From the NCBI RefSeq assembly GCF_000617925.1, contig NZ_BAMT01000002.1:372001-436000 (forward strand): a stretch of 64,000 nt of DNA, given 5' to 3'. How positions within the stretch are numbered: the first letter of the stretch is position 1; the number at the start of each line of letters is the position of its first letter. The position numbers and the translations under genes are program-made. Below, piece after piece: positions 22,714 through 34,332 of the stretch. The notes beneath the pieces are model-generated. The model did no database searches and was not told the DNA's origin. It saw only the letters and a list, made by a program, of their open reading frames with translations. Source of the DNA: Methylobacillus glycogenes JCM 2850. GTDB taxonomy: Bacteria; Pseudomonadota; Gammaproteobacteria; Burkholderiales; Methylophilaceae.

Positions 22714-24027
22714 TTAGTATTTGTCTTCGAGACGGTATTCCACATAAGCACGGTCCCGCAGTTCGCGTACCCAGTCCTGATAACCATCATCGGATTTACG
22801 GGCGCGGATTTCCTGACGTGCTTTCATGCGTGCGGATTCTCTGGTCATGTCCTGCTTGCGGCGTTCCAGCACCTGTATCAAATGCCAGCCAAATGGTGAG
22901 CGAACTGGCTCGCTGACCACATTAGGCTCCAGCGCATTCATGACTTTCTCGAAAGCAGGTACGGTGTCGCCAGGGTTGGTCCAGCCGAGGTCGCCGCCAT
23001 TGTTGGCCGAGGCATCTTCGGAGAATTGGCGCGCAATTTCGGCAAAATCAGCACCATGGTCCAGACGCTCCTTGATGGAGATAATCTTTTGCTCTGCGTC
23101 TTTTTCCGAGACAACCTCACTAAGCTTGATGAGGATATGGCGCACATGGGTTTGATCCACCACCAGTGGCGAGCTGCCACCGCGACGATTAAGCAACTTG
23201 AGAATATGGTAACCGTTGGGGCTGCGCAGAATGCCAGTCAGCTGCCCAGCTTGCAGCGGTTGCAGTGCTTCGGTAAACAGCGATGGGAGTTGTGAGCTGG
23301 TTTTCCAGCCCAGTACGCCGCCTTCAAGTGCATTGGGGGCATCGGAATAGCCTGCAGACACCTGACCGAAATCAGCACCACCCTGCAATTCCTTCAAAGC
23401 AGTTTCGGCCTTGGCACGCAGCTTCTGCAATTCTTCCGGCGTACCTTCTTCTGGTGCACGCACCAGAATATGGCCCACCTCGAATTCATCCTGTATATCG
23501 GTACGCGAAGACTGGGTAGTGAGGAAGTTATCGATCTCAGACTCGGTGACATTCATGCGATTGTCCACCTCGCGCTCACGCAGGCGGGCCAGGATGATTT
23601 CGTTGCGAATGTCTTCGCGGAACTTGCGATAGGGAATGCCTTCGCTTTCCAGCGCCTTGCGGAACTCGCCACTGCTGAGTTTGTTCTGCTCGGCAATGCG
23701 CTCAATGGTTTTATCGAGTTGCGCATCGTCGACGCGCAAGCCAGTCTGCGCGGCATATTGCAGTTGCAATCTGTCATTGATCAGCCGCTCCAGAATCTGC
23801 TTTTGCAATACCTCACGCGGTGGCAGTTGCGTACCCTGCTTTTCCAGCTGGGCGGTGACTGTCTGGATGCGATCCGAGAGTTCTTTTTCCGTGATCACGC
23901 CTTGATCAACAATCGCGACAATACGGTCTATCTTGGAGATTTCTGCCGCCAGCAGGGGCAGGCTCAGCAAGGAAAGCAGTACAACAAGGCCATGCTTGGC
24001 CAGGAATTTAAACATGTGATTACGCAT
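22714..24027 (-). CDS. surA: Periplasmic chaperone/peptidyl-prolyl isomerase SurA
   Basis: The 437-residue protein has a signal peptide ending at about SLPLLAAE, an N-terminal SurA chaperone domain (KIDRIVAIVDQGVITEKEL), two parvulin-type PPIase domains (starting near VGHILVRAPEE and VRHILIKLSE) and a C-terminal helix. It escorts outer-membrane proteins, notably LptD, through the periplasm, which fits its position six bases after lptD. An alternative ATG 12 bases downstream (MFKFLAKHG) is equally plausible as the start. Confidence 0.95.
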   Translation of the reverse strand: MRNHMFKFLAKHGLVVLLSLLSLPLLAAEISKIDRIVAIVDQGVITEKELSDRIQTVTAQLEKQGTQLPPREVLQKQILERLINDRLQLQYAAQTGLRVDDAQLDKTIERIAEQNKLSSGEFRKALESEGIPYRKFREDIRNEIILARLREREVDNRMNVTESEIDNFLTTQSSRTDIQDEFEVGHILVRAPEEGTPEELQKLRAKAETALKELQGGADFGQVSAGYSDAPNALEGGVLGWKTSSQLPSLFTEALQPLQAGQLTGILRSPNGYHILKLLNRRGGSSPLVVDQTHVRHILIKLSEVVSEKDAEQKIISIKERLDHGADFAEIARQFSEDASANNGGDLGWTNPGDTVPAFEKVMNALEPNVVSEPVRSPFGWHLIQVLERRKQDMTRESARMKARQEIRARKSDDGYQDWVRELRDRAYVEYRLEDKY

Positions 24028-24032
24028 AGGGT

Positions 24033-26465
24033 TTACTGGTAGGAATCCGGGATCAAGCTCGAGCTAGTATAGCCGGGAATAGCTCGGTTAAGAAGTTTGA
24101 GAGGGTTCTGGCCGATGGAGGCCAAGCCGCCCAATTCGAGTTGGAAGTACAAGGCATAGTTGGCGTCCGCAGTCGCCGTAGACACACGTTGCATGACGGT
24201 TCTGGCCTGCCAGCAGCCTGCATCGTATTCCAGGCCAGCAATACCTTCAATCGGCTGGTTTTCACGCAGCGAGTAGTTCCAGCGGCCCAAGCCGTAGAAG
24301 CCCTTGCCCAAAGGCCATTGGCCCGACAGATTGATCTGCTCCAGCCTGTCTTCGGTGTAACGGTAGCCGATGTTGAGGGTTTTGCCAGGCTCAGGGTTGT
24401 AACGTGCGCTGATATTGTTGCGTACATAGACATTGCGGTCAGTGTTGTACTGACCAAAGATGTCGATGTTCCAGTTGTTGAGCAGGCGTGCGGTGATTTC
24501 ACCAATGATGTCTGAGGTATCTCCCGAGCGCGGTGTGCTGCCTGGTAGATAGACTTTTTCATCGGCAAAGTAGTAACGCTGCCCCAGGGTGACCGCCAGG
24601 CGTTGTTCACCCGTGGTCTTGCTGATCAGGCGGCTGGTCAAGGCCATGGTCAATTGATTGGCGTTGTTGATGCGGTCGCTGCCGGTGAACTGGTTTTCCA
24701 GGAACAGCGAGCCCATGTTCAAGTCAGACAAGCTGGAATCGTAGACTGGCAGCAGTGATTGATCGCGGTAGGGGATATATACATAGTACATCCGCGGTTC
24801 CAGTGTCTGTGTGTAACGGTTTTTGACTACGCGTACATCACGGTCAAAATACAGGCCGCTATCAACGCTGAAAATAGGCAGGTTGCGGCTGTCTGACTGA
24901 TACACCCCTGAGCTGGTCTGGCCATTGCTATCGGTGAGCGTGAACTCACCATTGTCGACCTGGTAGCTTGTGTGGTGCAGGCCCAGCTTGGGGGTGATGT
25001 AACCATAGGGCCTGGCCATGGGCAGGCTGATACTGGGGTAGGCCACCAGGCGCTTGCCGGTGACCAGGGTATCCAGTGTGCCACCCCCCAGTGTTGCCTG
25101 GGTACGAAGGGCGTCATTATTGCGGTCAAAGTTGGCCCATTGCGTGAGCAGCTTGACGTCAAAAGGACCCCAGTCATCATTGGCGGTCAATGTCAGTTGT
25201 GGCAGACGTTGCAGGGGATAATTGATGCCATCCAGCGTCTGGAATTTTTGTACCAGCGCGTTGAAGTTCCAAACATCGTCGGTGTAGTTGACGTAGGCCT
25301 GTTGTGGCAGGTTCACCCGGCTGGTGGTGACGATACGGGTCGACATTTCAGAGAAATAGCGGTCGTCCGAAACTTTTTCCAGATTGTAGGCTGCCGTCCA
25401 ACCATTCTGGAAGTTATGCAGGTGGGCAAACTTGGCGTAGTAACGGTTTTCGCCACTGCTGGTATCACTCGGCAGATATTCCACATTGCTGGTGCCTTGG
25501 TAATTCTCGCCCAGATAGCGGAATTCACCTTGGTATTGCATGCCACGCTTACTGAGGTAGCGTGTACCTATGGTGGCGTCCATGTCTGGAGCAATGTTCC
25601 AGTAGAACGGCACGAGGAATTCAAAACCGCTGCGGCTGGTAGTACCCCAGGTGGGGGCCAGGAAGCCGGATTTACGCTGGTTGAGGAAGGAGAAGTTAAT
25701 CCATGGCGTATAGAGTATGGGCACACCCTGGAACTCGACACGGGCGTTACGCGCAGTGCCGGTCTTGGTGTAGTCGTCCAGCTCCAGTTCCTTGGCCTTG
25801 ATGTACCAGTCGTCTTCGCCAACTTCACAAGTGGTATAGCGTGCACTCTTGAGCCGTTTGCGGTCTGGCCCTTCAAACACCACGCCCTTGGCATCGCCGC
25901 GTGATGCACCTTGCTTGCGACTCAGGCCGGGCGCATAACCACTTTCCTCAATATTCTGCTGGGTCAGCGGCGTGGCGTTATTGTTATACAGCATATTGTC
26001 GTTGTCTTGGCGTCGGTTGTTTCCGGTGACGCCAAACTGCGGCATATTGGCAAACTGCGAATCCAGCTCGAAAGTGGGGTGTTTCATCTCGCCCACGCTC
26101 TCGGATGGCTTGAGGTGCAGCTCAGGCCCCATGATGCGTCCACCCTTGGTCACCAGTTTGACATTGCCGAGTACATGCAGCTCTTCGTTTTGTACGTCGA
26201 ACTCCATGGTGTCGCCATAGACTTTTTGTTGATCGGTGATCAACAAGGCATTGCCTATGGATTTGAGTTTGCGGTCCAGATAGACCTGCAACTTGTCGCC
26301 TTCAATGATGATGGCGTCCGGATCGGCAGCCGGGTCTGTCAAGGTGTCGTCGGTAGCCGTATTGGCATCAGGCTCGGCGACTTCAGCGATGGCTTCTTCG
26401 GCATGGGCATGGCCCAGGGTCAGGCAAACAAGCGCGACAAGAAAAGTAATGGGACGGATGTTCAC
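24033..26465 (-). CDS. lptD: LPS-assembly protein LptD
   Basis: This is the outer-membrane beta-barrel that inserts LPS into the outer leaflet together with LptE. About 810 residues follow the proposed GTG start at 26465, giving signal peptide [22 protein letters not shown] longer open frame upstream has no signal peptide. The N-terminal OstA/jellyroll domain ([20 protein letters not shown] to [12 protein letters not shown]) is followed by the barrel. At least two Cys are visible (TTCEVGE and DAGCWQA), compatible with the disulfide linking jellyroll and barrel. It is divergent from amgK, an arrangement also known in pseudomonads. Confidence 0.93.
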   Translation of the reverse strand: MNIRPITFLVALVCLTLGHAHAEEAIAEVAEPDANTATDDTLTDPAADPDAIIIEGDKLQVYLDRKLKSIGNALLITDQQKVYGDTMEFDVQNEELHVLGNVKLVTKGGRIMGPELHLKPSESVGEMKHPTFELDSQFANMPQFGVTGNNRRQDNDNMLYNNNATPLTQQNIEESGYAPGLSRKQGASRGDAKGVVFEGPDRKRLKSARYTTCEVGEDDWYIKAKELELDDYTKTGTARNARVEFQGVPILYTPWINFSFLNQRKSGFLAPTWGTTSRSGFEFLVPFYWNIAPDMDATIGTRYLSKRGMQYQGEFRYLGENYQGTSNVEYLPSDTSSGENRYYAKFAHLHNFQNGWTAAYNLEKVSDDRYFSEMSTRIVTTSRVNLPQQAYVNYTDDVWNFNALVQKFQTLDGINYPLQRLPQLTLTANDDWGPFDVKLLTQWANFDRNNDALRTQATLGGGTLDTLVTGKRLVAYPSISLPMARPYGYITPKLGLHHTSYQVDNGEFTLTDSNGQTSSGVYQSDSRNLPIFSVDSGLYFDRDVRVVKNRYTQTLEPRMYYVYIPYRDQSLLPVYDSSLSDLNMGSLFLENQFTGSDRINNANQLTMALTSRLISKTTGEQRLAVTLGQRYYFADEKVYLPGSTPRSGDTSDIIGEITARLLNNWNIDIFGQYNTDRNVYVRNNISARYNPEPGKTLNIGYRYTEDRLEQINLSGQWPLGKGFYGLGRWNYSLRENQPIEGIAGLEYDAGCWQARTVMQRVSTATADANYALYFQLELGGLASIGQNPLKLLNRAIPGYTSSSLIPDSYQ

Positions 26466-26661
26466 AATGATTCGGTGATGGAGGCAGTGGATGCTTAAGT
26501 AGACGCGTGTTTGTTTTATGGGTGATAAAATCGCATAATTTGCCGGATTAGGCAATGCATATCTAGCCCGCATGCCATCCTTGTCACTGAATTAAAAAGA
26601 AGTTTTATTTTTTCCCTGGCGCATCTTTACCAGGTTTTATATGTTGATACCTAGAGGTTGA

Positions 26662-27668
26662 TTGTCAGTGTCCCGCCTTGAGCAATTAAATGAGTGGCTA
26701 GCCCAGGTGCTGCCTGGAAAATCCTTGCAGCTTTCCCCCGCATCTGCGGATGCGAGTTTCCGTCGTTATTTCCGTGTTGAATTTGAGGGTAGTCCTAGCC
26801 TGATCGCCATGGATGCACCTCCGCCACAGGAAGACTGTAGGCCTTTTGTGCAAGTGGCCCAGCTGTTCCTGCAAGCCGGACTGCATGTACCCAAGGTATT
26901 GGCCGAGGATCTGCAGCACGGGTTTTTGTTGCTGGATGATCTGGGTAACGATACCTATCTACAGGCGCTAAATGCTGACACCAATGTGGCAGATCCGCTT
27001 TACCGTGATGCCTTCAATGCGCTGATCCAGCTACAGCAGGCCAGCCAGCCTGGCGTGCTGCCGCCTTATGATGAGGCTTTGCTCACGCGCGAGATGCAAT
27101 TATTCCCTGATTGGTATATCGCACGTCATCTGGCTTGAGCCTGAGCGAAAAGCAGCAGCAAGTCATCACGCAAACCATGGACGTACTTAACCGCAATATC
27201 CTGGCGCAGGGCCAGGTCTATGTGCACCGCGACTATCATTCACGCAATCTGATGCTGACAGCGCCCAACCCTGGCGTGCTGGATTTTCAAGATGCAGTAT
27301 ATGGCCCGATTACCTATGACCTGGTTTCCTTGCTCAAGGATGCCTATATCAGCTGGGATGAAGACAAGGTGCTGGATTGGGTAGTGCGCTATTGGCAAGG
27401 CGCACGTGCGGCTGGCTTGCCCGTACCTGGGGATATTGCCGATTTCTACCGTGATTTTGAATGGATGGGCGTGCAGCGCCATCTCAAGGTTTTGGGTATT
27501 TTTGCCCGGCTCTATCACCGTGATGGCAAGGATGGCTATCTCAAGGATATGCCGCTGGTCATGGACTACCTGCGCCGCGCCTGTAACCGTTACCGCGAAT
27601 TGCGGCCTTTGCTGCGTCTGCTGGATGAGATATTGGAGATCAAGCCGCAAGAAGGGCTGACCTTCTGA
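26662..27668 (+). CDS. amgK: Anomeric MurNAc/GlcNAc kinase AmgK (frameshifted)
   Basis: The repaired product is about 335 residues, an aminoglycoside-phosphotransferase-type kinase. The nucleotide loop is SADASFRRYFRVE and the catalytic Brenner-like motif is VYVHRDYHSRNLML, followed by the metal-binding VLDFQDAVYGP. AmgK phosphorylates recycled MurNAc at C1, and its product is the substrate of MurU, encoded next. One missing G at about 27132 breaks the frame; with it the join reads IARHLGLSLSEKQQQ. The start may be TTG at 26662 or GTG at 26668; AGAGG at 26653-26657 fits the latter slightly better. Confidence 0.88.
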
Positions 27669-27690
27669 TGATATTCACCTTGGAGAATAG

Positions 27691-28377
<687 letters not shown>

Positions 28378-28467
28378 TGGCGTGCGTAAAAGTGATTGCA
28401 GGATGCATCAGTCTTATCAACGGCATAATAACCAAGCCCGATTGCCATGCAGGGAGTGCAAGTTTTA

Positions 28468-29774
28468 ATGCAATTTGAAGAATTCAAGCAACGCAGGCAG
28501 GCACTGGCTGCGCAGATGGGGCAAGGTATTGCGCTGATCCCAACTGCGCCTGAAGCCACACGCAATCGCGATAGCCATTATCCCTACCGTTTCGACAGTT
28601 ATTTCTATTACCTCACGGGCTTTGATGAGCCAGAGGCCGTGTTGCTATTGATTGCTGGCGAGCAGACCAAAAGCATTCTGTTTTGCCGCGATAAGCATCT
28701 GGAGCGTGAAATCTGGGATGGTTTCCGCCACGGCCCCGCAGGCGCGCAGGAAAAATTTGGTTTTGATGAAGCTTACAGCATAGATGAATTAGATCAGCGC
28801 ATTGCTGAGTTGCTGGCCAATCAGCCCAGTCTCCACTTCAGCCTGGGTGCAGATGCCGGATGGGATAAGCGTGTTACAGGCTGGCTTAAGGAATTGTCAG
28901 CGCAGGCGCGTAGCGGAATTGCCGCTCCAGCGGCGATACAGGATGTGCGACGGCTGATTGACGAGATGCGGCTAATTAAATCCCCAGCCGAATTGGAGAT
29001 TATGCGCAAAGCCGCGCAGATTACGGTGCAAGCCCATCAACGCGCCATGCGGGCCACCCAGCCCGGCATGATGGAATATGAAATTGAAGCCGAAGTGCTA
29101 CATGAATTCATGCGCCACGGCAGTCGTGCCCCAGCCTATACCTCTATTGTGGCGGGTGGTGCCAATGCCTGTGTGCTGCACTACATCAGTAACCAGGATC
29201 AGCTGAAATCTGGTGATTTGTTGTTGATCGATGCCGGGTGCGAACTGTCCGGTTATGCCGCCGACATTACCCGTACCTTCCGGTCAATGGCAAATTCTCC
29301 GCCGTGCAAAAAGATGTGTATGAATTGGTGCTGGCAGCGCAGGCCGCTGCCATTGCCGAAGTGCGTCCAGGCCAGCACTGGAATGCCGCGCATGAAGCGG
29401 CACTGAATATCCTGGTGCAAGGGTTTATTGATTTTGGCTTATGTCAGGGCAGCCTGGAAGGGGTGCTGGAATCTGGCGATTATCGGCGCTTCTATATGCA
29501 TAGAACCGGCCACTGGCTGGGGCTGGACGTACATGATGCTGGAGAATACAAAAATGCGGCGGAGAATTGGCGTCCCTTAATGCCGGGCATGGTGCTGACA
29601 GTGGAGCCAGGTTGCTATATCCGCCCTGCGGATGATGTGCCCGAGGCGTTCTGGAATATAGGCATACGCATTGAAGACAATGCGGTGGTGACAACGCAGG
29701 GCTGCGATATTTTGACCTCGGGCGCGCCCAAGACCGTGCAGGAAATTGAATCATGGATGGCAGGACATGAGTGA
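28468..29774 (+). CDS. pepP: Xaa-Pro aminopeptidase PepP (frameshifted)
   Basis: The repaired protein has about 435 residues (E. coli PepP 441). It removes N-terminal residues preceding proline. The N-terminal aminopeptidase-P domain includes NRDSHYPYRFDSYFYYLTGF. The pita-bread metallopeptidase domain supplies the metal ligands: Asp in LLIDAGCELSGYAADITRTF, His in HRTGHWLGLDVHD, and Glu in TVEPGCYI and IRIEDN. One C is missing at 29280-29281 in TTCCGG; with it the join reads RTFPVNGKFSAVQKDVYELV. It overlaps ubiH by eight bases, matching the conserved pepP-ubiH order. Confidence 0.94.
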
Positions 29775-30981
29775 GCAGACTGAGGCAAGCCCGATAGTGA
29801 AGACGCCAGCTCAAGCGCCGCAAGACATCATGATAGTCGGCGGCGGCCCAGTAGGCGCTACGCTGGCCTTGGCCTTGCTGCATAAAGGCTATGACGTCAC
29901 CCTGTTGGAAGCCCGCGCCCAAGGCGCTGCCCATCAGGATCAGCGCGCATTGGCTTTATCCTACGGCAGTATTCTTATCCTGGAGCGCCTGGGTTTGTGG
30001 GATGCACTCAAACCCAAGGCAACCGCGATCAATACCATTCATGTATCGCAACGTGGCAGCCTGGGGCGTAGTGTGCTGAAGGCGGAAGAGCATGATCAAC
30101 CAGCCTTGGGATATGTGCTGTCCTATGGGGATTTGACGGCTGCACTGGATACTGCCTTGCAGGACAATGCGAAGATACGCTTGCAGTATGAAGCCGAGGC
30201 CAGCGCCATCATCCCTGGAGCAGACTTGGCGCACGTGGAATACCGTCAGCATGAGATGGCTATGACGGCGTCGGCAAAGGTCGTCGTGCTGGCCGATGGG
30301 GGACGTAGTCTGGGCGAGATACCCGGTTTGCAGCGTGAAACCAAGCACTATGGGCATGATGCCTTGGTCAGCAAGGTTGTGTGCGAACTGCCGCATGACA
30401 ATATTGCTTATGAGCGCTTCACTCCAGCAGGGCCAGTGGCCTTGCTGCCCAACGGTCCACGTGATTTTTCCCTAGTCTGGACCGGGAAAAGCGAGGAAAT
30501 CCAGCCTTTGCTGACCATGGAGGACGAGGCTTTTCTGCAGGCGCTGCACGCGCATTTCGGTGATCGCGTTGGCCGTTTTCTCAAGGTGGGCAAACGCCTG
30601 AGTTTTCCGCTTAAATTGTCGTATCTGCAAACCGTCACGGCACCGCATCTGGTGGTGATAGGCAATGCGGCGCAAACCATGCATCCGGTGGCAGGTCAGG
30701 GTTTTAATGTGGGTATGCGCGATGCCTGGGAGCTGGCGCAAATACTGGCAGAAACGCCGCTAGCGCAATGGGGTAGTGACACCATGCTGCAGGCCTATCA
30801 GGCTGATCGCAAGAACGATACGCGCAAAGGCCTGATGTTCACCGATTTTCTTGTCAACGTCTTTTCCAACGATACAGTGGGCTTAAATAAGATACGAGGA
30901 CTGGGTTTGGGGCTGCTGGATATAGTGCCAATTGCTAAGCGCCGCTTGGTGGACAAAATGAGTTTTGGTCCCAGGGGGTGA
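29767..30981 (+). CDS. ubiH: Ubiquinone biosynthesis hydroxylase UbiH
   Basis: This 404-residue flavoprotein monooxygenase of the UbiH/Coq6 family has FAD-binding GGGPVGATLALALLHKG, the DxR-type motif QDQRALALSYGS and GNAAQTMHPVAGQGFNVGMRD. UbiH-type enzymes hydroxylate the aromatic ring of the ubiquinone precursor at the membrane. The assignment to UbiH rather than its paralogue rests on position immediately after pepP. The ATG at 29767 overlaps the end of pepP. Confidence 0.88.
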   Translation: MSEQTEASPIVKTPAQAPQDIMIVGGGPVGATLALALLHKGYDVTLLEARAQGAAHQDQRALALSYGSILILERLGLWDALKPKATAINTIHVSQRGSLGRSVLKAEEHDQPALGYVLSYGDLTAALDTALQDNAKIRLQYEAEASAIIPGADLAHVEYRQHEMAMTASAKVVVLADGGRSLGEIPGLQRETKHYGHDALVSKVVCELPHDNIAYERFTPAGPVALLPNGPRDFSLVWTGKSEEIQPLLTMEDEAFLQALHAHFGDRVGRFLKVGKRLSFPLKLSYLQTVTAPHLVVIGNAAQTMHPVAGQGFNVGMRDAWELAQILAETPLAQWGSDTMLQAYQADRKNDTRKGLMFTDFLVNVFSNDTVGLNKIRGLGLGLLDIVPIAKRRLVDKMSFGPRG

Positions 30982-31047
30982 GCGCGCGATGATTAATGGC
31001 CTTTTTACAACACAGCGACTATTGTCGCGCGCCATACGCATTCAGTC

Positions 31048-32250
31048 ATGACAGCCCAGACACATGAATATGAAGTGCTGGTGCTAGGCGCAGGCCTGGT
31101 AGGTCTGGCATCTGCGGTGGCGCTGGCACAGCAAGGACTACGGGTAGCTGTGCTTGAGCGGCAATCTCTGGTGGCTAGGCCTGATGAAGAGTGGGACAGC
31201 CGCATCTATGCCATCAGCCCTGGCAATGTTGACTGGCTTGCGGGGCTGGGGGTATGGCCACTGCTGGCGCAAGAACGGCTCTGCGATGTTGATAGTATGC
31301 AGATCTATGGCGACCAAGGGGCTGGCCTGCGCATGGATGCTTATCAGGCCAACCTTGCTAGATTAAGTGTGATTGTGGAAGGCAAGCGGTTGCAGTTTGC
31401 CTTGCAAGAACGTCTGCAAGCGCTGGAAGTGCCCGTGTTTGAGCAATGCGCGCTCAGCCATGCCCAGTGGCGAGCACCGTGCTATACCCTGCACGCTGCA
31501 CAAGACGTGAGCTACAGTGCAGCATTGTTGGTGGCTGCTGATGGTGCGGCTTCATGGTTGCGGCAACAGGCCGATATTGCGGTGCAGCGCCATGATTATG
31601 CGCAGATGGGAGTGGTGGCGAATTTCGCCTGTGAGCATGACCATGGTGGTCGCGCCTTCCAATGGTTCTTCAATGATCATGAATATGGGCAGAGCATTCT
31701 GGCCTGGTTACCTCTGCCGCAACAGCAGATGTCCATGGTCTGGTCCAGCAGTAACCCCCATGCACAAGCCTTGCTAGGCATGGATGCCGAGGCACTGGCA
31801 CAAAAAGTATCCGCAGCAGGTCAACATAGGCTGGGGCATTTGAAGTTGGTCACACCCGCGCAAGCTTTCCCTTTGAGCATGCAAACACCTGAGCGCTTGG
31901 TTAAGCCAGGGCTCGCGCTGGTGGGGGATGCTGCTCACCTGGTGCATCCATTGGCTGGGCAAGGCGTCAATCTGGGTTTGCGCGATGTGAAGCTATTGGT
32001 CGAGACTCTGGCGGGTAAAAACCAGAAGTCTCAGGCGGGCAGGGGGCATGTGGGTGACCTTAGCCTGTTGCGTGGTTATGAGCGGGCGCGCAAAGCAGAT
32101 ATGATGCACATGCGTGTTTTGACACATGGGCTTGCTACATTGTATGCCCGTCCTTCCTCATGGCTGGGTTTGCTGCGTAACGAAGGGCTGGGCTGGCTGG
32201 ATCAACGTCCGGCATTGAAGAAAACACTGATACAACAAGCTGTTATTTGA
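31048..32250 (+). CDS. Second UbiH/UbiF/UbiI-family ubiquinone hydroxylase
   Basis: The 400-residue FAD monooxygenase is paralogous to the upstream UbiH. It has VLGAGLVGLASAVALAQQG, DSRIYAISPGNVDWL and GDAAHLVHPLAGQGVNLGLRD. In enterobacteria pepP-ubiH is followed by ubiI (visC); here the same position suggests a UbiI- or UbiF-type enzyme acting at a different ring carbon. Betaproteobacteria use varying sets of these hydroxylases with different regioselectivity, so I leave the symbol blank. It begins 66 bases after ubiH and is followed by dsbC. Confidence 0.85.
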   Translation: MTAQTHEYEVLVLGAGLVGLASAVALAQQGLRVAVLERQSLVARPDEEWDSRIYAISPGNVDWLAGLGVWPLLAQERLCDVDSMQIYGDQGAGLRMDAYQANLARLSVIVEGKRLQFALQERLQALEVPVFEQCALSHAQWRAPCYTLHAAQDVSYSAALLVAADGAASWLRQQADIAVQRHDYAQMGVVANFACEHDHGGRAFQWFFNDHEYGQSILAWLPLPQQQMSMVWSSSNPHAQALLGMDAEALAQKVSAAGQHRLGHLKLVTPAQAFPLSMQTPERLVKPGLALVGDAAHLVHPLAGQGVNLGLRDVKLLVETLAGKNQKSQAGRGHVGDLSLLRGYERARKADMMHMRVLTHGLATLYARPSSWLGLLRNEGLGWLDQRPALKKTLIQQAVI

Positions 32251-32271
32251 ACTCTGGAAAGATGATTAATT

Positions 32272-32988
32272 ATGTCTAAGAAGTGGATTGCAGTGCTGCT
32301 GGGCTCGCTGATGGCGGCCAACACCTGGGCCGATGAAGCCAGTCTGAAGAAGGCGGTAGAGGCCACCTACCCCAAGGTCAAGGTTGAAAGCGTGACCAAG
32401 ACACCTTATGCCGGGCTTTATGAAGTATTTCTTGATGGCCAGATTATCTACACCGATGAGAAATTCAGCTTTTTGATTGCCGAGGGACGTTTGGTAGAGC
32501 CCAAGAGCAAGCGTGATATTACGGGTGAGCGCATGGATGAGTTGACCAAGGTCGATTTTGCCAGCCTGCCACTGGATCAGGCCATCAAGGTGGTCAAGGG
32601 CAATGGTAGTCGCAAGCTGGTGGTGTTCTCTGACCCGGATTGCCCGTATTGCAAACGTCTGGAGCAAAAAGAGCTGGTCAATATCAATGATGTGACCATC
32701 TACACCTTCTTGTTCCCACTGGAGCAATTGCATCCAGATGCCGCCAATAAATCACGCGCCATCTGGTGCGCACCTGACCGCGCCAAGGCTTGGAATGACT
32801 GGATTTTGAGCGGTCAACTGCCCAAGGCCCAAGGCACTTGCGATACGCCTATAGACAAGGTGACCGAACTGGGCCGCAAGATCAATGTGACCAGCACACC
32901 CACGCTATTCTTCTCTGATGGCAAGCGCATGCTGGGCGCTTATCCTGCCAAGGATATCGAGAAGGCGTTGGGTGCAGCTAAAAAGTAA
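32272..32988 (+). CDS. dsbC: Thiol:disulfide interchange protein DsbC
   Basis: The 238-residue periplasmic disulfide isomerase has a signal peptide cleaved near NTWA-DE. The N-terminal dimerisation domain contains YAGLYEVFLDGQIIYTDE, and a thioredoxin fold carries active site C124-PYC127 in SDPDCPYC and cis-Pro in TSTP. A second cysteine pair (IWCAPDRA and GTCDTP) matches the structural disulfide of DsbC. The dipeptide between the active cysteines is PY rather than the GY of E. coli. A strong bidirectional terminator follows. Confidence 0.93.
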   Translation: MSKKWIAVLLGSLMAANTWADEASLKKAVEATYPKVKVESVTKTPYAGLYEVFLDGQIIYTDEKFSFLIAEGRLVEPKSKRDITGERMDELTKVDFASLPLDQAIKVVKGNGSRKLVVFSDPDCPYCKRLEQKELVNINDVTIYTFLFPLEQLHPDAANKSRAIWCAPDRAKAWNDWILSGQLPKAQGTCDTPIDKVTELGRKINVTSTPTLFFSDGKRMLGAYPAKDIEKALGAAKK

Positions 32989-33008
32989 GCGATAAGATAG
33001 GCACGATT

Positions 33009-33045
33009 AAAAAACAAAGCTTGGCTAAGCCAGGCTTTGTTTTTT
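33009..33045. terminator. Bidirectional intrinsic terminator between dsbC and pilC
   Basis: A perfect 12-bp arm pair (AAAAAACAAAGC with GCTTTGTTTTTT) extends an inner five-pair stem TTGGC/GCCAG around TAA. A run of six T follows on the plus strand and, because of symmetry, also on the minus strand. It therefore serves the convergent dsbC and pilC genes. Confidence 0.85.
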
Positions 33046-33093
33046 GCGAGTGGCAGGGCTTTATCCATGCCGATGGCAAGGCACGTCTGCCGT

Positions 33094-34305
33094 TTAAACC
33101 ACTTGGCCCATCTTGAAGATCGGCAGGTACATAGCAATCACCAGGCCTCCGATCAGGGTGCCAAGCACCACCATAATGATAGGTTCCATCAGGCTGGATA
33201 AGCCTTCTACCGCGTCATCAACTTCACCTTCGTAGAAATCCGCCACCTTGCTCAGCATGGAGTCCAGCGCACCTGACTCCTCACCAATTGCCACCATCTG
33301 CAACACCATATTGGGGAAGACTTCCGTATTTTGCATGGCTACGGTCAGGCTGGCTCCGGTGCTGATCTCACTTTGCACTTGCTTGGTAGCATCAAAATAA
33401 ACCCGGTTGCCCGAGGCGCCTGCGACCGAGTCCAATGCTTCTACCAGCGGCACACCAGCGGCAAACATGGTGGAGAGGGTGCGCGCAAAGCGTGCCACGG
33501 TGGCCTTACGTATCAACTCGCCAAATACGGGGATTTTCAGCAATAACCTATCCATGCTCGACTGCATTTTCTCCGAGCGTTTCCAGGTATAGAAAAAGAA
33601 CCACAGGCTGCCAAAGATTGAGATGAAAATGGCATACCAGTAATCAACAAAGAAATCGGAAATATTCATCACTATGACGGTGGGGGCGGGCAGGTCAGCA
33701 CCAAAGCTGCTGAATAATTCCTTGAACGCCGGGATCACAAAAATCATGATCACTGCAGTAATGATGAAGGCAACGACAATGATGGAGACAGGGTAAAACA
33801 AGGCTGACTTGATCTTGCTCTTGATGGCCTGGATTTTTTCTTTATAGGTAGCGAGTCTATCTAACAGAGCATCGAGAATACCTGCCTGTTCACCTGCGCC
33901 CACCAGGTTGCAGAATAGATTGTCAAAGTAGAGCGGATATTTACGGAATGCCTGGCTCAAGCTGCTGCCAGTTTCCACATCGGCTTTGATATCCGCGAGC
34001 AATTGGCTGACAGCGGGTTTGCTGTGCCCTTTGCCCACAATGTCAAATGCTTGCAATAGCGGCACGCCAGCTTTCATCATAGTGGCAAGCTGGCGCGTGA
34101 ACAAGGTGACATCCTTGTCATTGATCTTGCCGCCCGTCCGTATGCCACTCTGTTTTTTTACCTTGAGGACATTTACGCCTTGGCGGCGCAGAGTGGCTTT
34201 GACAAAGGCCTCGCCACTGGCTTTCATTTCCCCTTTGACGCGCTTGCCTTTTTTGTCCGTGCCTTCCCAGGCAAACGTGACTTCCTTGGTATCCTTGGCC
34301 GCCAT
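33094..34305 (-). CDS. pilC: Type IV pilus inner-membrane platform protein PilC
   Basis: The 403-residue polytopic protein has two repeated T2SF (GspF) domains, each with the characteristic FTRQLATMMKAGVPLLQAF and FARTLSTMFAAGVPLVEAL. Membrane helices lie at about 170-195, 215-245 and 375-400. It forms the inner-membrane platform that couples PilB to pilus assembly. It starts 27 bases after pilB. No pilD gene follows within the window; dsbC converges instead. Confidence 0.95.
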   Translation of the reverse strand: MAAKDTKEVTFAWEGTDKKGKRVKGEMKASGEAFVKATLRRQGVNVLKVKKQSGIRTGGKINDKDVTLFTRQLATMMKAGVPLLQAFDIVGKGHSKPAVSQLLADIKADVETGSSLSQAFRKYPLYFDNLFCNLVGAGEQAGILDALLDRLATYKEKIQAIKSKIKSALFYPVSIIVVAFIITAVIMIFVIPAFKELFSSFGADLPAPTVIVMNISDFFVDYWYAIFISIFGSLWFFFYTWKRSEKMQSSMDRLLLKIPVFGELIRKATVARFARTLSTMFAAGVPLVEALDSVAGASGNRVYFDATKQVQSEISTGASLTVAMQNTEVFPNMVLQMVAIGEESGALDSMLSKVADFYEGEVDDAVEGLSSLMEPIIMVVLGTLIGGLVIAMYLPIFKMGQVV

Positions 34306-34332
34306 GGTGTCCTATTCGTCTTTGTTTATTTG

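Noticed and set aside
24972-25904. 310-codon plus-strand open frame opposite lptD
   Set aside because: Antisense to a clearly conserved barrel gene; composition follows the reverse of lptD codons.
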